NCBI RefSeq assembly: GCF_026914265.1
Contig: NC_069138.1
Coordinates: 34,154,598 to 34,218,597 of the forward strand
Reading direction: 5' to 3'
From: Mya arenaria
Lineage: Eukaryota > Mollusca > Bivalvia > Myida > Myidae
DNA length: 64,000 nucleotides
The notes under the pieces are model-generated. The model did not search any database, was not told where the DNA came from, and saw nothing but the letters and a program-made list of their open reading frames with translations. The position numbers and the translations under genes are program-made. This document shows, one piece after another, positions 1-30,700 of this stretch; position 1 is the stretch's first letter, and the number at the start of each line of letters is the position of its first letter.

Positions 1-96
1 CCTCTTGAAAAAATCAAATGACTCTTTTTAGTTTTGCTCTTTTTATCATAATCATTATTACATTCATAATACACTGTATATGCAGACGCTGTAACT

Positions 97-300
97 TTAA
101 AGCTGCAATCCCAAAGATTGATATTTTTGTTTTTGTTTTGTTTTTATCAGGAATGAGCCATTTTTTCGTAAATGACTGGAAACCAGTGATTATTTAAAGA
201 CTGCTGACAAAAGATCAGATCGACTATCATATCTACGTTAAAATAATGATGTCTTATGGCCATACGCGTTACATAATTGAGATCTGCTATATCAAGAATG
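97..300. mobile_element. Partial TTAA-flanked MITE, diverged copy
   Basis: TTAA at 97-100 is followed by AGCTGCAATC and a region near 200-245 (GCTGACAAAAGATCAGATCG) that resembles the interior of the well-preserved element at 37858-38188. Only the left end is clear; the right limit given is approximate. Confidence 0.5.
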
Positions 301-717
301 ATCAAATATGACAAAATTGGAGGCATTGATGCAAAAATCAGCCGATTGTCAGATTTTTTTTAAAAAGTATCAAAACTGATAGTCTGTGGAACAGCAGATT
401 TAAGCCTTAAGATGTTTTTATTTGTGTGCTTACTGTATTGTTTTACTATTTTGTTAAAGAACTACGTACGCGTTCACCAGATATCGTAGTTACAACACAG
501 TAAATTGACTTAAGGGAGGGAATGCCTCATGCAATAAATAACATACAAGTAATGGCATCTTATTTCCCTTCCCATTCGTCGGAGATTGAACTAACGTTAT
601 TCTTACGGACTGAATTCTAGTGTCGGTATGTATTATTTCATGATGCCTGTCAAAACAAAGACTGATAGTAACGTCGACACTTGTAAATTTGATATCTTCT
701 TATTCTAAGGACGTAAC

Positions 718-1018
718 GCACCAGTCTTTTGTAACCACGGCCCCCAGGCCCGGGGGTATTCCGGGGATAGCCGAGGAAATATACCGTGTTTTACCTTCCA
801 GGTGGCCATGCAGTACCGGGTGAATGCTTTGGTTTGCCTTCGTGCCAAAAATAGCGGGCCCTATCTATGGTCCCTGGGGTGCGGGGGCATTTCGCGGGGA
901 TTTTGCCAGCAGTACGTCCCCGCAGGCCGGGGATTTTATCCGGGCTTGGCTGGACTGATAGTCAAAGACCCCGCTATTCCCCTGACCTGGGGGAGGCGTG
1001 GTTACAATTGACTGGTGC
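718..1018. mobile_element. Non-autonomous DNA transposon with ~50-bp terminal inverted repeats
   Basis: The two ends are imperfect inverted copies. The left end reads GCACCAGTC then TTGTAACCACG and a C/G-rich stretch; the right end read backwards gives GCACCAGTC, TTGTAACCACG and the same C/G-rich stretch. The element is about 300 bp, much richer in GC than its surroundings, and has no convincing coding capacity. No clear target-site duplication was seen. It sits immediately beside a possible coding exon at 1041-1316. Confidence 0.75.
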
Positions 1019-1040
1019 ATAAATATAGCCTATGACCTAC

Positions 1041-1316
1041 CCCTGCAGCCTCCCCGGGAGCTATATGGAAGCCATCCGGTCCCTGGAACGAGAGCTTGGT
1101 GACCGTGTTGTACTTATCGTAGGAGCGCTGGGATCCGGCGGTAGACGGCAGCATCCCCTTCGAGTTCCAGTGGACGGAGCGGATAAAATGCGCGAGGCGA
1201 TTTCCAGCCGGCACCGGTTCAGGAATCACGATCCGCTTTTTGACGTCATCAGCGGGCTTGTGCCGTACTTCATCCTCGTAATCTCGCTGTACCGTGTACC
1301 AGTCGCGCGTTGGCAT
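1041..1316 (-). CDS. Possible first coding exon of an unrecognised gene
   Basis: On the minus strand an ATG at 1316 opens about 92 codons starting MPTRDWYTVQRDYEDEV, rich in charged residues and with GC-rich third positions unlike the AT-rich flanks. A good donor (GTAGGT) follows at 1040-1035, after which the open frame only runs into a transposon end at 1018. This suggests a real exon whose next exon lies at lower coordinates, possibly outside the window. I do not recognise the protein. The plus-strand open frame over the same bases is taken as its shadow. An old exon fragment captured near a transposon is the main alternative. Confidence 0.45.
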
Positions 1317-1379
1317 TTTCTTTAATTTTATTACAATATAATTAATTCCTGTATTATGTGCCTTTATTCGCCAGAACAA

Positions 1380-3350
1380 ATGTATCTCTGACGTATGTTT
1401 AGTCCTTCTTTTTTCTTCAAAGGTATGTCCTTGTATTATTCATGTTTAAAAGTAAAACCATTACTTCAAGTCCACATCTTCTGACTAGCAATCTTTTTCA
1501 GAAACTTAATAATGTGTCAACACTAGGGTCTTTATTTGAAACAATAGATATTTAAATTTTAAATTATCCGTACTCAATTTAATGATATAAAACAATACAG
1601 CACACAAAAGCTTTGTGACGGTGTCTTGTTTCAAAGCACGGATGGATCACTATGAAGAATGAATGCCCATGTCAGGCAACCTGCAACCCTGGGTTTGACT
1701 TGCCCGTATACGGTAGTCAAAAACAATCGCTAGAGCAGGTTGTTCAAATATATCAGATAAGCCATAAGCATGGTTTAAACGAGTATCAAATAAGATCTGG
1801 CAAAGAACCTCGTCGAACCAATTAGTTATCATACTCGATCCTGAGTAAAGCAAGTTATGACTTCTTAAATTAAAGTATTTGTTATGAATTTAATTGTTAA
1901 GAAACTAGTAATTATTTTTCAATTTAACTAAAAGCTGTTTGATACTGCATAAATTCATGTATTTTCATGAGTTGTATTTGCTTTAAGCATGTTTAAACGT
2001 ATTTCGTAATAAACTGAGTTGAGTTGAGTTGGGTTAAATTGAGTTGAGTTTAGTTTAGTTTACTTAAATTTTGTAGGGTGGATCTCGCTTGGGTCGACTT
2101 TACAATTTAAATCACATGTTGTCTATGCTCACGCTGGAGTATGAACGTAGAAAATTAAGCGTTTGTGGTTTTAAAGCCTTTAACGCAAATATCGAAAATG
2201 TATCGCAACCGTCAACATGCGCAAAATTTAATGCACTCTGTATTTATGTTATGCAAATATGTATTGCATTGAATAATTCAATATTTGATAAATAATGATT
2301 TCATCAAAGTGAAATTATTTCAGTTTCAATGACATGGAATGGGTCGTTTGTTTCTATATTGATTATAATTACTTTAACAGTAACGGAACTACACCTGTTA
2401 TCCGAAAATAATATTCATACTGTACTTCTTTGATGCATAGATTGACTAATAGGTCGTGTCATTAGTAGTAATGTTTAATATTGAATCTGGTGACTCCATA
2501 TTTTGTTTTTCAATATTTGAAATGACCCCGGTCACTTAATAATCAAAATATCAGAAAACATTAAATATTAAGTGGTTGCAGTTTGATTTTGAAATAAGAC
2601 ATGAACTGGCCTACTAGCAATTTATCAAACCCTACACAAGCTTCATTTGTAATATTTTATTTTGTTTATTTTACGAAATCTTTCCCTGATCATAAAACCC
2701 CTTCAAAATAATATCAAAATAGTATCGGTCGCTTGGCATCTAAAATCTACATAATACTGCATTTGATGCCCTAAAACAAGAGGGTTTTTAATCGTACCCT
2801 TATAGCGATAAATGAAGATTACTCAAGGGTCGTAACTCAGACCTTGATGGGTTATAGTCGGTTATCTCAAGAGCATGTTTGTTTTAGTCAGTGAAGTAAA
2901 GAAATTTGAAATAAATGATATTTATATTAAGCCCATTTGTAAAGATGTAGTTAAATGAATGAGCATTTTAATTCTTAATGCCACTTATAGGTAGCTATGA
3001 GCGTATTTGTGTATGAAAATAGACCCTTAAATTAAGTATTGCTTCAGACGTAATTGAATTTAATAAAGCAAAATCAACTCAGATTAATTATCCAAACAGT
3101 TGTTGATTTTAAACATTTAAAAGATTAATCGTCTTTCTTGTCATTGAATGAGGATCGCATGATTATATTTTAGAAAATGACACAACCACATTTTCAATGA
3201 TAAATAATTTCGATTTCGCCAGAAATCCCAGCCACATTATCTTAAACCAAAAGAGCCGATTACTCATTATAAAACAAAGGTGAGCTAAATATATAACATC
3301 ATGATGCTATTTTCATATGCTCAACATTTAAGTCAATAGCGTTTTCAGTA
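1380..3350. other. Intergenic, no gene seen
   Basis: AT-rich DNA without convincing exons. It contains a short pentanucleotide run (variants of GAGTT) at about 2017-2070. Confidence 0.6.
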
Positions 3351-3356
3351 TTTAAT
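3351..3356 (-). promoter_or_regulatory. Candidate polyadenylation signal for the 3435-4751 gene
   Basis: ATTAAA on the minus strand, about 80 bases beyond the stop codon of the upstream gene. It is a common variant signal; assigned by position only. Confidence 0.35.
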
Positions 3357-3434
3357 GTTTTCTTATCAAGGGTAAAACATCTCATTGCAAGTTAACCCAA
3401 ACCGTCGAAGCACAATGCCCCCGCCCCCTGGGTT

Positions 3435-4751
3435 CTAATCCCACTCGATACATTGTCCGTTATACATGTAAATGTCATCGATGGCTATGTCACCCTGGTC
3501 ACCGCTGCCAATGGTCGCCTCGAATTGCACCTGGAAGACCGACTTGGACGTGATGGTTAGGTAAATATGGTACCAACTGTTGACCGGGAACGCCCCCCTG
3601 TGATTCAGTATGTCCGCGCCCCCTCCGGAGTGCTTCGCTGTCACTCGGAGTCCGCCAACGTCAGCGCCAAAGGCGTGGACTTGCGCACGTAAGCAGTATT
3701 CGCCCGCCGGAAGTTGTTGCGTTAACAGCCGCGCTACTTTGTTATGATGGTTACGCGCTTCCGCTAAAGCGAACTTTCCGGAGCCGCTGCTGTAGTCGGC
3801 GTTAGGACCAGTTCCGGCTGTGGTTGTGGGACCTGACGCCACGACCCAGTCAAAGTCGTCTGTAGAATCCTGTGTGAGCGTACACAGGTTGGTGTGGAAG
3901 TGGCACTTGACAGGGAGGTTGCCCAGCAAATTGATGACATTGGAGCTGTCCACGGTGCAGTGGTAGGCATTTTGGATTAAGGTGGCGTCCCCGGGACTCA
4001 AGGAGACGCTTTGTCCCATCACATGTCCGCTCAACTTCGATGTTACCACGGGGTAGGCTGGGTTCTTGGCGTACAGGTAGGGATCCTGGAGAACTAACGA
4101 CTCAAAGTCGAACGTCTGACCGAAATTACTGGTTCCTTGTCCGGTGAGAATACGATACGGTTCCGTGGATACAGCGTTGCCGATATCAATGTTTAGGTAA
4201 TTATTCCGGTCAGTACGCATCACTTCCGGAATAAGACCGAGGACAGTCAGGAGAATGTCCAGATTGTCATCATGGCCACGCCCTCCCGCGGAATTGACCG
4301 TCATATCCTGGCGGCCCCCGGAGCGCCCGATGCCGGTGGAGCCTTGAGTGCCGCTGGTCCAAGACACATGTAAGTAGTCGTTCTCGTTGGTGTAAGGCAC
4401 GAACGTGATGCAAGGCCTCCCGCCGCTGTACGTGCTCATTTCTATTTCCTGCATGGCTGCTAGCAGCTCCACAATGGTGAACGCGGGCACGTTGGAATCA
4501 AACTCGAACGGTACCTTACCGCTAGGCCAGAGCGCTTGTGGACTCGTCAGGACGTTGCGAGTGTTAAGGCTATGCTTCAGGGCCACTGTAATGTCCCTTG
4601 ATTCATTTGCACTGGCGTTCAGCAAGACGTCAGAGATTTGAATGATCTCGTCAGCGATAAGTGGAAGCTTAAACAACGTTTTGGAGAAGCTGAGGCATTC
4701 AACTCCGGTTAAGACTGCGCACAAGGTGGCGACGAGTCGCATTGTTGCCAT
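3435..4751 (-). CDS. Secreted astacin-like + MAM domain protein with dead active site (pseudo-protease)
   Basis: 438 residues. A signal peptide (about 1-20) is followed by a longer pro-region than in the neighbour, then an astacin-family (M12A) fold: start motif LWPSGKVPFEF (74-84), GRSGGRQ (142-148), PEVMRTDRNNY (175-185), and GQSVSLSPGD (246-255), with Cys114 and Cys265 likely paired. The zinc motif HExxHxxGxxH is replaced by DILLTVLGLIP (165-175), so all three His and the Glu are gone; the Met-turn is also lost. A MAM domain (about 283-435) ends the protein with DIAIDDIYMY. No enzyme activity is expected; a binding or structural extracellular role is inferred. The CDS is uninterrupted. A splice acceptor (ATTTCAG) at 4761-4767 just before the ATG suggests an upstream 5' UTR exon. 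It is a tandem paralogue of the next gene, 255 bp away. Confidence 0.88.
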   Translation of the reverse strand: MATMRLVATLCAVLTGVECLSFSKTLFKLPLIADEIIQISDVLLNASANESRDITVALKHSLNTRNVLTSPQALWPSGKVPFEFDSNVPAFTIVELLAAMQEIEMSTYSGGRPCITFVPYTNENDYLHVSWTSGTQGSTGIGRSGGRQDMTVNSAGGRGHDDNLDILLTVLGLIPEVMRTDRNNYLNIDIGNAVSTEPYRILTGQGTSNFGQTFDFESLVLQDPYLYAKNPAYPVVTSKLSGHVMGQSVSLSPGDATLIQNAYHCTVDSSNVINLLGNLPVKCHFHTNLCTLTQDSTDDFDWVVASGPTTTAGTGPNADYSSGSGKFALAEARNHHNKVARLLTQQLPAGEYCLRAQVHAFGADVGGLRVTAKHSGGGADILNHRGAFPVNSWYHIYLTITSKSVFQVQFEATIGSGDQGDIAIDDIYMYNGQCIEWD

Positions 4752-5006
4752 GATTGAGCCCTGAAATGTATTAATATCAACATTCGCAATTAAGGGAAAA
4801 TTAACAGTATTTTTTAAAAAAAAAACGTCAGAAAACTTTAACTATCGAACTATCGAGCAATGGGGTGGGGCGCGCTATTTTGTAAACATACGCGCCATTG
4901 TCTTAAAATCCGACTAATGACGTTAAGGCAAAAACTCGTTGACATATATTGAGTCTTTTATTTGCCGAATACATGCAACAATATTTTTCTGCCCTAAGCA
5001 TGTCAG
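4752..5006 (-). other. Short spacer between the two paralogues
   Basis: 255 bp. It holds the 5' UTR acceptor of the downstream gene and the poly(A) signal of the upstream one. No TATAAA-like box for the downstream gene was seen on the minus strand. Confidence 0.6.
4957..4962 (-). promoter_or_regulatory. Polyadenylation signal AATAAA of the 5007-6194 gene
   Basis: AATAAA on the minus strand about 45 bases beyond the stop codon, in the context CAAATAAAAG. Confidence 0.6.
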
Positions 5007-6194
5007 CTAGTACCAGTCAATACAACGGCCTTTGTAAATATACACATCATCGACGGCGAGATCGCCCCTCTCTTCGTTGCCCATGAACGCTTCAACGTTC
5101 ACGTAGAACTGGGATGTGGCTTCGATCGTCTTAGACGTGTGGTACCACTGGCTGATCGGGGTCGCTTGAATGGCAATTATGGTTTTGTCACCGGAGCTGT
5201 CCGTCTGTATGACGCGGAGAGTTCCGACGTCCGGGCCGTAAGCGTATACCCAGATTACGAAGCAGTAGGTTCCGGCTTGATAGGAGGGCGTTTTCATGCG
5301 AGCCACCTGGCTGTGATGATCGTTTGCTTCCGCCAGGGCGTAACTTCCGGCCCCGCTGCTGTGATCTGCCATAGGTCCCGTCCCGGGGGTCGGAGAAGGT
5401 CCGGATTGCAGCGTCCAGTCGAAGTTGTCTTCCTTGTCTTGGACAAACTGGCACATATCGGTATGGAAGTGGCATTCGAATACGAGATTGCCGAGTATGT
5501 CAATACGGTGACTGGCGTCCAGTGCACAGTGATAAGCATGTTGGACCAAATTTACGTCCCCGATACTCATTGAGACCGTCTGTCCGATGGTAAAGCCGGA
5601 GTTCTTCGTCCTGATCGTCGGGAGCGACTTGTTGGCCGCTCCAAAGTATGGAGGGTACATGACTACAGTGTCGTAGTCGAACTGTTGCCTGAAGGTGTCC
5701 GTATTCGGCTCAATACGGAAGTTGCTGAGCATGGCCGGAACAACATTTGAAATCGCAACGTCAAGGAAAGTGTCCCTGTCTTGCCGCGATACCTCTGGGT
5801 TGATGCCGATTAGAAACATTAACGCCATTAAAATACTATCTTGAGTGATGTCATGTTGGATAGTCGACACTTGTTTCCCGCCGGCGCGACCTATTGAGCT
5901 TCCGGGCGTCACTCCCTCAGCGGCAAACTGAAACTCGACATAGTCTACCTCCGTCGTCCGGGGAACGAAGTACACGCATTGTTTGTGGTTACTGTACGTG
6001 CTCAACACCATTTCTTTCATGGCCGCAAGGAGATGGACCTTTCGGTACGCGTCGATACCGATGTGGAAGGTGTAGGGGACGATACCATTGGGCCAGAGGC
6101 GGTTCGGGTCCGTAACTGCATTCCTGACGTGCAGCCCGAGTAACCCCGGCGCGGCCACCACGACGGCGGCAGTCAACAGTACAAACGTAGACAT
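5007..6194 (-). CDS. Secreted astacin-like + MAM domain protein with dead active site (pseudo-protease)
   Basis: 395 residues. Signal peptide about 1-19; then VRNAVTDPNRLWPNGIVPY (23-41), the usual start of a mature astacin. GRAGGKQ (102-108), PEVSRQDRDTF (133-143), IGQTVSMSIGD (203-213) and Cys73/Cys223 support the fold. The zinc motif is replaced by MALMFLIGINP (123-133): His, Glu, His and His are now Met, Ala, Phe and Pro. The MAM domain starts near Cys241 and ends with AVDDVYIYKGRCIDWY. The protein should be extracellular and catalytically inert. The ATG is preceded by an acceptor (TTTATTTCCAG, exon from 6241) and the promoter carries a strong TATA box, so the first exon is non-coding. 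Close paralogue of the 3435-4751 gene; both lost the active site, so the loss probably predates their duplication. Confidence 0.88.
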   Translation of the reverse strand: MSTFVLLTAAVVVAAPGLLGLHVRNAVTDPNRLWPNGIVPYTFHIGIDAYRKVHLLAAMKEMVLSTYSNHKQCVYFVPRTTEVDYVEFQFAAEGVTPGSSIGRAGGKQVSTIQHDITQDSILMALMFLIGINPEVSRQDRDTFLDVAISNVVPAMLSNFRIEPNTDTFRQQFDYDTVVMYPPYFGAANKSLPTIRTKNSGFTIGQTVSMSIGDVNLVQHAYHCALDASHRIDILGNLVFECHFHTDMCQFVQDKEDNFDWTLQSGPSPTPGTGPMADHSSGAGSYALAEANDHHSQVARMKTPSYQAGTYCFVIWVYAYGPDVGTLRVIQTDSSGDKTIIAIQATPISQWYHTSKTIEATSQFYVNVEAFMGNEERGDLAVDDVYIYKGRCIDWY

Positions 6195-6240
6195 GGGTTT
6201 GTGACTTCTCCCTTTTGCGCTGTTAAGTCTACGTGCGTCG

Positions 6241-6576
6241 ACTGGAAATAAAACAGTATTATATTCTATCCGATGTTCTTCAAGGTTACTCTTATTTCAA
6301 CTCTTGCACAATGTTTATACGAGGCCAAAAGGTAACTGGTACTAGAGACATGCTTGTGACAATAACTGTAATCAGATCCTCTTTTCCTGACCATTCTTCA
6401 ATATGCAACTGGAAAAAACACATTACTCAAGAACCGGACCTCAATTATGAATGAACATTATTAATAAAGAACATAATTCTACAACTTACGTGCAGCTTAA
6501 AAACATTATAATTTTTTATTACCTACCTTTAGTTTAAAATGAAAATTTAACATGCACCGATAAGAACAGAGACTTG
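6241..6576 (-). promoter_or_regulatory. 5' UTR exon and intron of the 5007-6194 gene
   Basis: On the minus strand a predicted short non-coding exon (about 6576-6527) ends at CTAAAG followed by donor GTAGGTAA; the intron ends at TTTATTTCCAG, with exon 2 starting at 6241, 47 bases before the ATG. The transcription start is placed only from the TATA box spacing. Confidence 0.5.
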
Positions 6577-6601
6577 ATAATGGTAAGGAACAGAAAGCGG
6601 C

Positions 6602-6612
6602 GCTATTTATAC
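6602..6612 (-). promoter_or_regulatory. TATA box for the 5007-6194 gene
   Basis: GTATAAATAG on the minus strand within a GC-rich flank, about 30 bases before an initiator-like TCAAGTC and about 75 bases before the predicted donor. It points to a tightly regulated, possibly highly expressed, secretory gene. Confidence 0.6.
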
Positions 6613-6619
6613 TGATGGT

Positions 6620-7265
6620 GTCATAGTAGTTCCAAATAGTCACTTATCAGATATGAAACTCCTTTTCGTGGATGTACTGTTCTGACGGCGGTGACCCTGT
6701 ACTTTTCGTAAACACGACTTTGTTTTCATATGTGTGAGTGTTCGTATTATTTTCCTTTGCAGGCCAAAACTTGATGTTGTTGTTTATTAACAATATTTTC
6801 TAATCAATTTCACATACACTTGATCGATTGACACATTCAGGCCTTTAAGGGCTATGAGGTGGATAACCCCCAAGTAAAAGCCTGCCCCTTAGCCAAAATG
6901 TTTACGTAATCGTGATTTTACTAGATAAAAAAGAGTCCGTCTTGATTATCATAAAGATAAGTTCCTTTTAAAGCCAAAACACTCTTAAGAATGTTAACTG
7001 AATACACATATAGTGAGCTAAACTTAATTAGGAGGTCAATCCTCTTACAAAGGACTACGAATATATTGATTTGTCACGAATCACCACTAGTTTCTCAACC
7101 GTTGACACTCCCAGCCAAAACCGTGATAGTGGGGGCCAGGCTATAACACAACTGCGATGCACGGTTATGAATCAACTCTTAGATAGTTCATTATGTATTA
7201 GGTTTTCCAGAAGAAGTGTTGTAAAACATGATTGGAGATTTTAGTTAAATTGATTAAAACCGTTA
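6620..7265. other. Intergenic, no gene seen
   Basis: AT-rich sequence between the astacin-like genes and the minisatellite. No exon-like stretch was found. Confidence 0.55.
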
Positions 7266-7269
7266 AAAC

Positions 7270-8445
7270 CCGTAGACTAGGCGTGAAAATAGACTATGCA
7301 TGGAGATAAATTAGACGACGATATAGACAAGGCATAGATAAAGATTAGACGAGGATAAAGACTAGGCGCTGATATAGACTTGGCGTTGATATAGATTAGG
7401 TGTTGATATAGGCTAGGCGTTGATGTAGACTAGACGAGGATATAGCCTAGGCGTGTATATAGAATAGGTGTGGACATAGACTAGGCGTTGATATAGACTA
7501 GACGAGGATATAGACTGGGTGATGATATAGACTAGGCGTGGATATAGACTAGGCGCTGATATAGATTAGGCGTGGATATAGACTATGCGTGGATATAAAC
7601 TATGCATTGATATAGACAGGGTGTGGATATAGACTAGGCGCGATATAGTTTAGGCGTGGATATAGACTATGCGTGGATATAAACTATGCATTGATATAGA
7701 CAAGACGAGGATATAGACTAGCTGTAGATATGGATTATGCGTGGATATAGACAAGGTTTTAATATAGACTAGGCGTTAATAAAGACTAGGCGTTGATATA
7801 GATTAGGCGTTGATATAGATTAGACGAGGATATAGACTAGACGAGGATATAGACAAGGCGTTGATAAAGACTAGGCGTGGATAACGACTAGGCGTTGATA
7901 TAGATTAGACGAGGATATAGACTAGACGAGGATATAGACTATGCGTTGATAAAGACTAGGCGTGGATAACGACTAGGCGTTGATATAGATTAGGCGTTGA
8001 TAAAGACTAGGCGTTGATATAGATTAGGCGTTGATAAAGACTATGCGTGGCTATAGACTAGGCGTGTATATAGATTCGGCGTGGATATATAATAGGCGTT
8101 GATATAGAGGCGTTCATATCGATTAGGCGTTGATGTAGACTACGCGTTGATCTAGACTACGCGTGGATATAGACTAGACGAGGATATAGACTAGGCGTTG
8201 AAATAGACTAGGCGTGGATATAAACTAGGCGTGGATATAGACTAGGCGGAGATATAGACTAGGCGTGAATATAGACTAGGCGTGGGTATAGACTAGGCGT
8301 TGATATAGACTAGGCGTTGGTATAGGTTAGGCGTTGACATAGACCAGGCGTGGATATAGACTAGACGAGGATATAGACTAGGCGTGGATATAGACTAGGC
8401 ATGTATATAAGCTATGCGTGGATAAAGACTAGACGAGGATACTGA
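7270..8445. repeat. 17-bp minisatellite
   Basis: About 70 tandem units of roughly GATATAGACTAGGCGTT, with common variants (GGCGTGGATATAGACTA, GACGAGGATATAGACTA) mixed along the array. Variants cluster in short runs, suggesting local unequal exchange. No coding capacity. Confidence 0.9.
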
Positions 8446-8458
8446 GTAAAGAAGGATA

Positions 8459-8634
8459 CAGTCGAATTCCGTTGACTTGAACTCCCAGGGACCGGCGAAA
8501 ATACCTCGAGCCTCAGGAAATTCGAGCCAAGCGGTAGTGCTTACATTTATAAAGAATTTAATTGTTCCTTAACATCCAGTTCGACCCAGCGAGAAAATCG
8601 AGCCAAGCGAGTTCGAGCCAACGGGGTTCGACTG
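8459..8634. mobile_element. CAGTCGAA-family MITE (pogo/Tigger-like), TA target site
   Basis: 176 bp with inverted ends CAGTCGAA...TTCGACTG flanked by TA on both sides. The interior has the recurring ACTCCCAGGGACCGGCGAAA and CCTCGAGCCTC blocks shared with the copies at 12779, 51641, 52888, 53967, 55031, 55740, 56585 and 57145. It lies at the edge of the minisatellite, separating the main block from a second shorter one. Confidence 0.85.
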
Positions 8635-8716
8635 TATTTAAAGAGACGTTCGTTTAGACTTAAAAATGAACTTCCGACGTAGCATATATGACGTAATTTA
8701 TCACGTGGTATACACA

Positions 8717-8935
8717 CACTGGTGTAGATATCTAGGAGTTGTTATAGACTAGACTTGGTGTGTATATAGATTAGGCTTGGATATAGACTATACTGGAGAT
8801 ATAGACTAGCCGTGGCGATAGGCTAGTGGTGGATTTATTCTAGGCGAAGATATAGACTAGGCGTGTCGATAGGCTAGGTTTGGATATAGACTAGTCCTGG
8901 CGATAGGCTAAGTTTGAATAAAGACAAGACGTAGC
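8717..8935. repeat. Degenerate second block of the 17-bp minisatellite
   Basis: Around a dozen diverged units (for example GATATAGACTAGGCGTG and GGCGATAGGCTA) after the transposon and about 80 bp of unique DNA. Confidence 0.7.
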
Positions 8936-10031
8936 GCAATTATGCTATCCTGTTTGAAATCACTTTAATTCAAAAGTTCATTTGTTAGTTTCCATATTCG
9001 TCATCGTTCGACGGTCGTTAAACAGGCAAAAACGATGAGCATCCTTGACGTTATCATTGTCTTGCACTTCAAGACACAGTACGTGGGAACATTAGTGTGC
9101 AGGGCGGTAAGGTCCTGTTAGTACACATTTAGATCAAAGATCGTAATTTTTGTATACAAGGCACTAAATCATACCATAAACTTATCTATAAAAGCAGTCT
9201 TTGTGTGATGCTCAGACAGTAGTTCATGATGAAAAAAGCATCTAACAAAATCATCGCCGTAGTTTGTTTAAAAACATTCACTCCTGTGTGATGTTATGGT
9301 TAATTTTAGATATGTTCGTGTTTGTTTGGTGTGCAAAACACGTCCATTTTAAATAATGGACACGAACTGCAAATTATTCAAAGGTTAGGATCAAAAGCCA
9401 CACGGGTGATAGGCGGTCACTTAGACCACCGTTACATAGATAAATTTTACGATGTACATAACACATGTACTAATATTGTGGAAATTCAGTTAAAATTCAA
9501 GAAGTTACTCCATTTGTCTTTGCTTTTAGTCCTTATCTAACTCAAGCGTTGGAGATAAAATAAAAACAAAAACAAGTTAACAGGAATAAAAACAATAGAT
9601 GTAAACATAAGTTAAATTAACAGGCACTCGAAAAACGTTGCAAAAGAGACAGACAAAACAATTAGTTCATCTCAAAGTCACTACACGCTAACGTCAAGAA
9701 AGTGTAGTGGTCTGTAGTCTTTTTATACTTCGTCACCGTGAAAGGGGTATCTTATATTGATGAAATTTGTCATCGTTTCGACAGTCGAGTCTCTGAGGCG
9801 ACAATTGTATCTGAAAAAGAGGATTTGATTACATTTATAACGAAACGAGTGTGTTATAACCGTGTAATACTTGTCAATAAGTTGTAACACCAAAAATGGT
9901 GATCAGAGCAATCATTTTCATGGTATATCATATGACAGTTTTCTGAAGATTAAAAAAGGCATTTACATTTTATGTAGTTTTAGATTTACTTTCGACTACA
10001 TCCATCTTGAAGACAGTAAATTAAATATGCA
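8936..10031. other. Intergenic, 3' side of the death-domain gene
   Basis: No exon recognised. The 3' UTR and poly(A) site of the minus-strand gene ending at 10032 must lie here, but no clear AATAAA was found close to the stop. Confidence 0.5.
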
Positions 10032-30555
<20,524 letters not shown>

Positions 30556-30589
30556 TGCGAAACAGAAAAAAGGATAACAACAAGACCGT

Positions 30590-30700
30590 TGTCACGTGTG
30601 ACTTAATGCGATTTCTGGGAAATGCGCTGATTGTGACGCCGTTACAGAGATGACTAGGAGAGAGAGATCGAAGATAGCACACACAGATTGATTGCTGATG
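30590..30700. promoter_or_regulatory. Possible bidirectional promoter
   Basis: Between the minus-strand start codon (30555) and a plus-strand candidate first exon (about 30698). It has an E-box-like CACGTG near 30593 and no TATA box. Assignment is by position. Confidence 0.35.

Noticed and set aside
1032-1325. 97-codon plus-strand frame
   Set aside because: It mirrors the better-supported minus-strand exon candidate over the same bases.
5139-5573. 144-codon plus-strand frame
   Set aside because: Antisense shadow of the GC-rich astacin/MAM gene.
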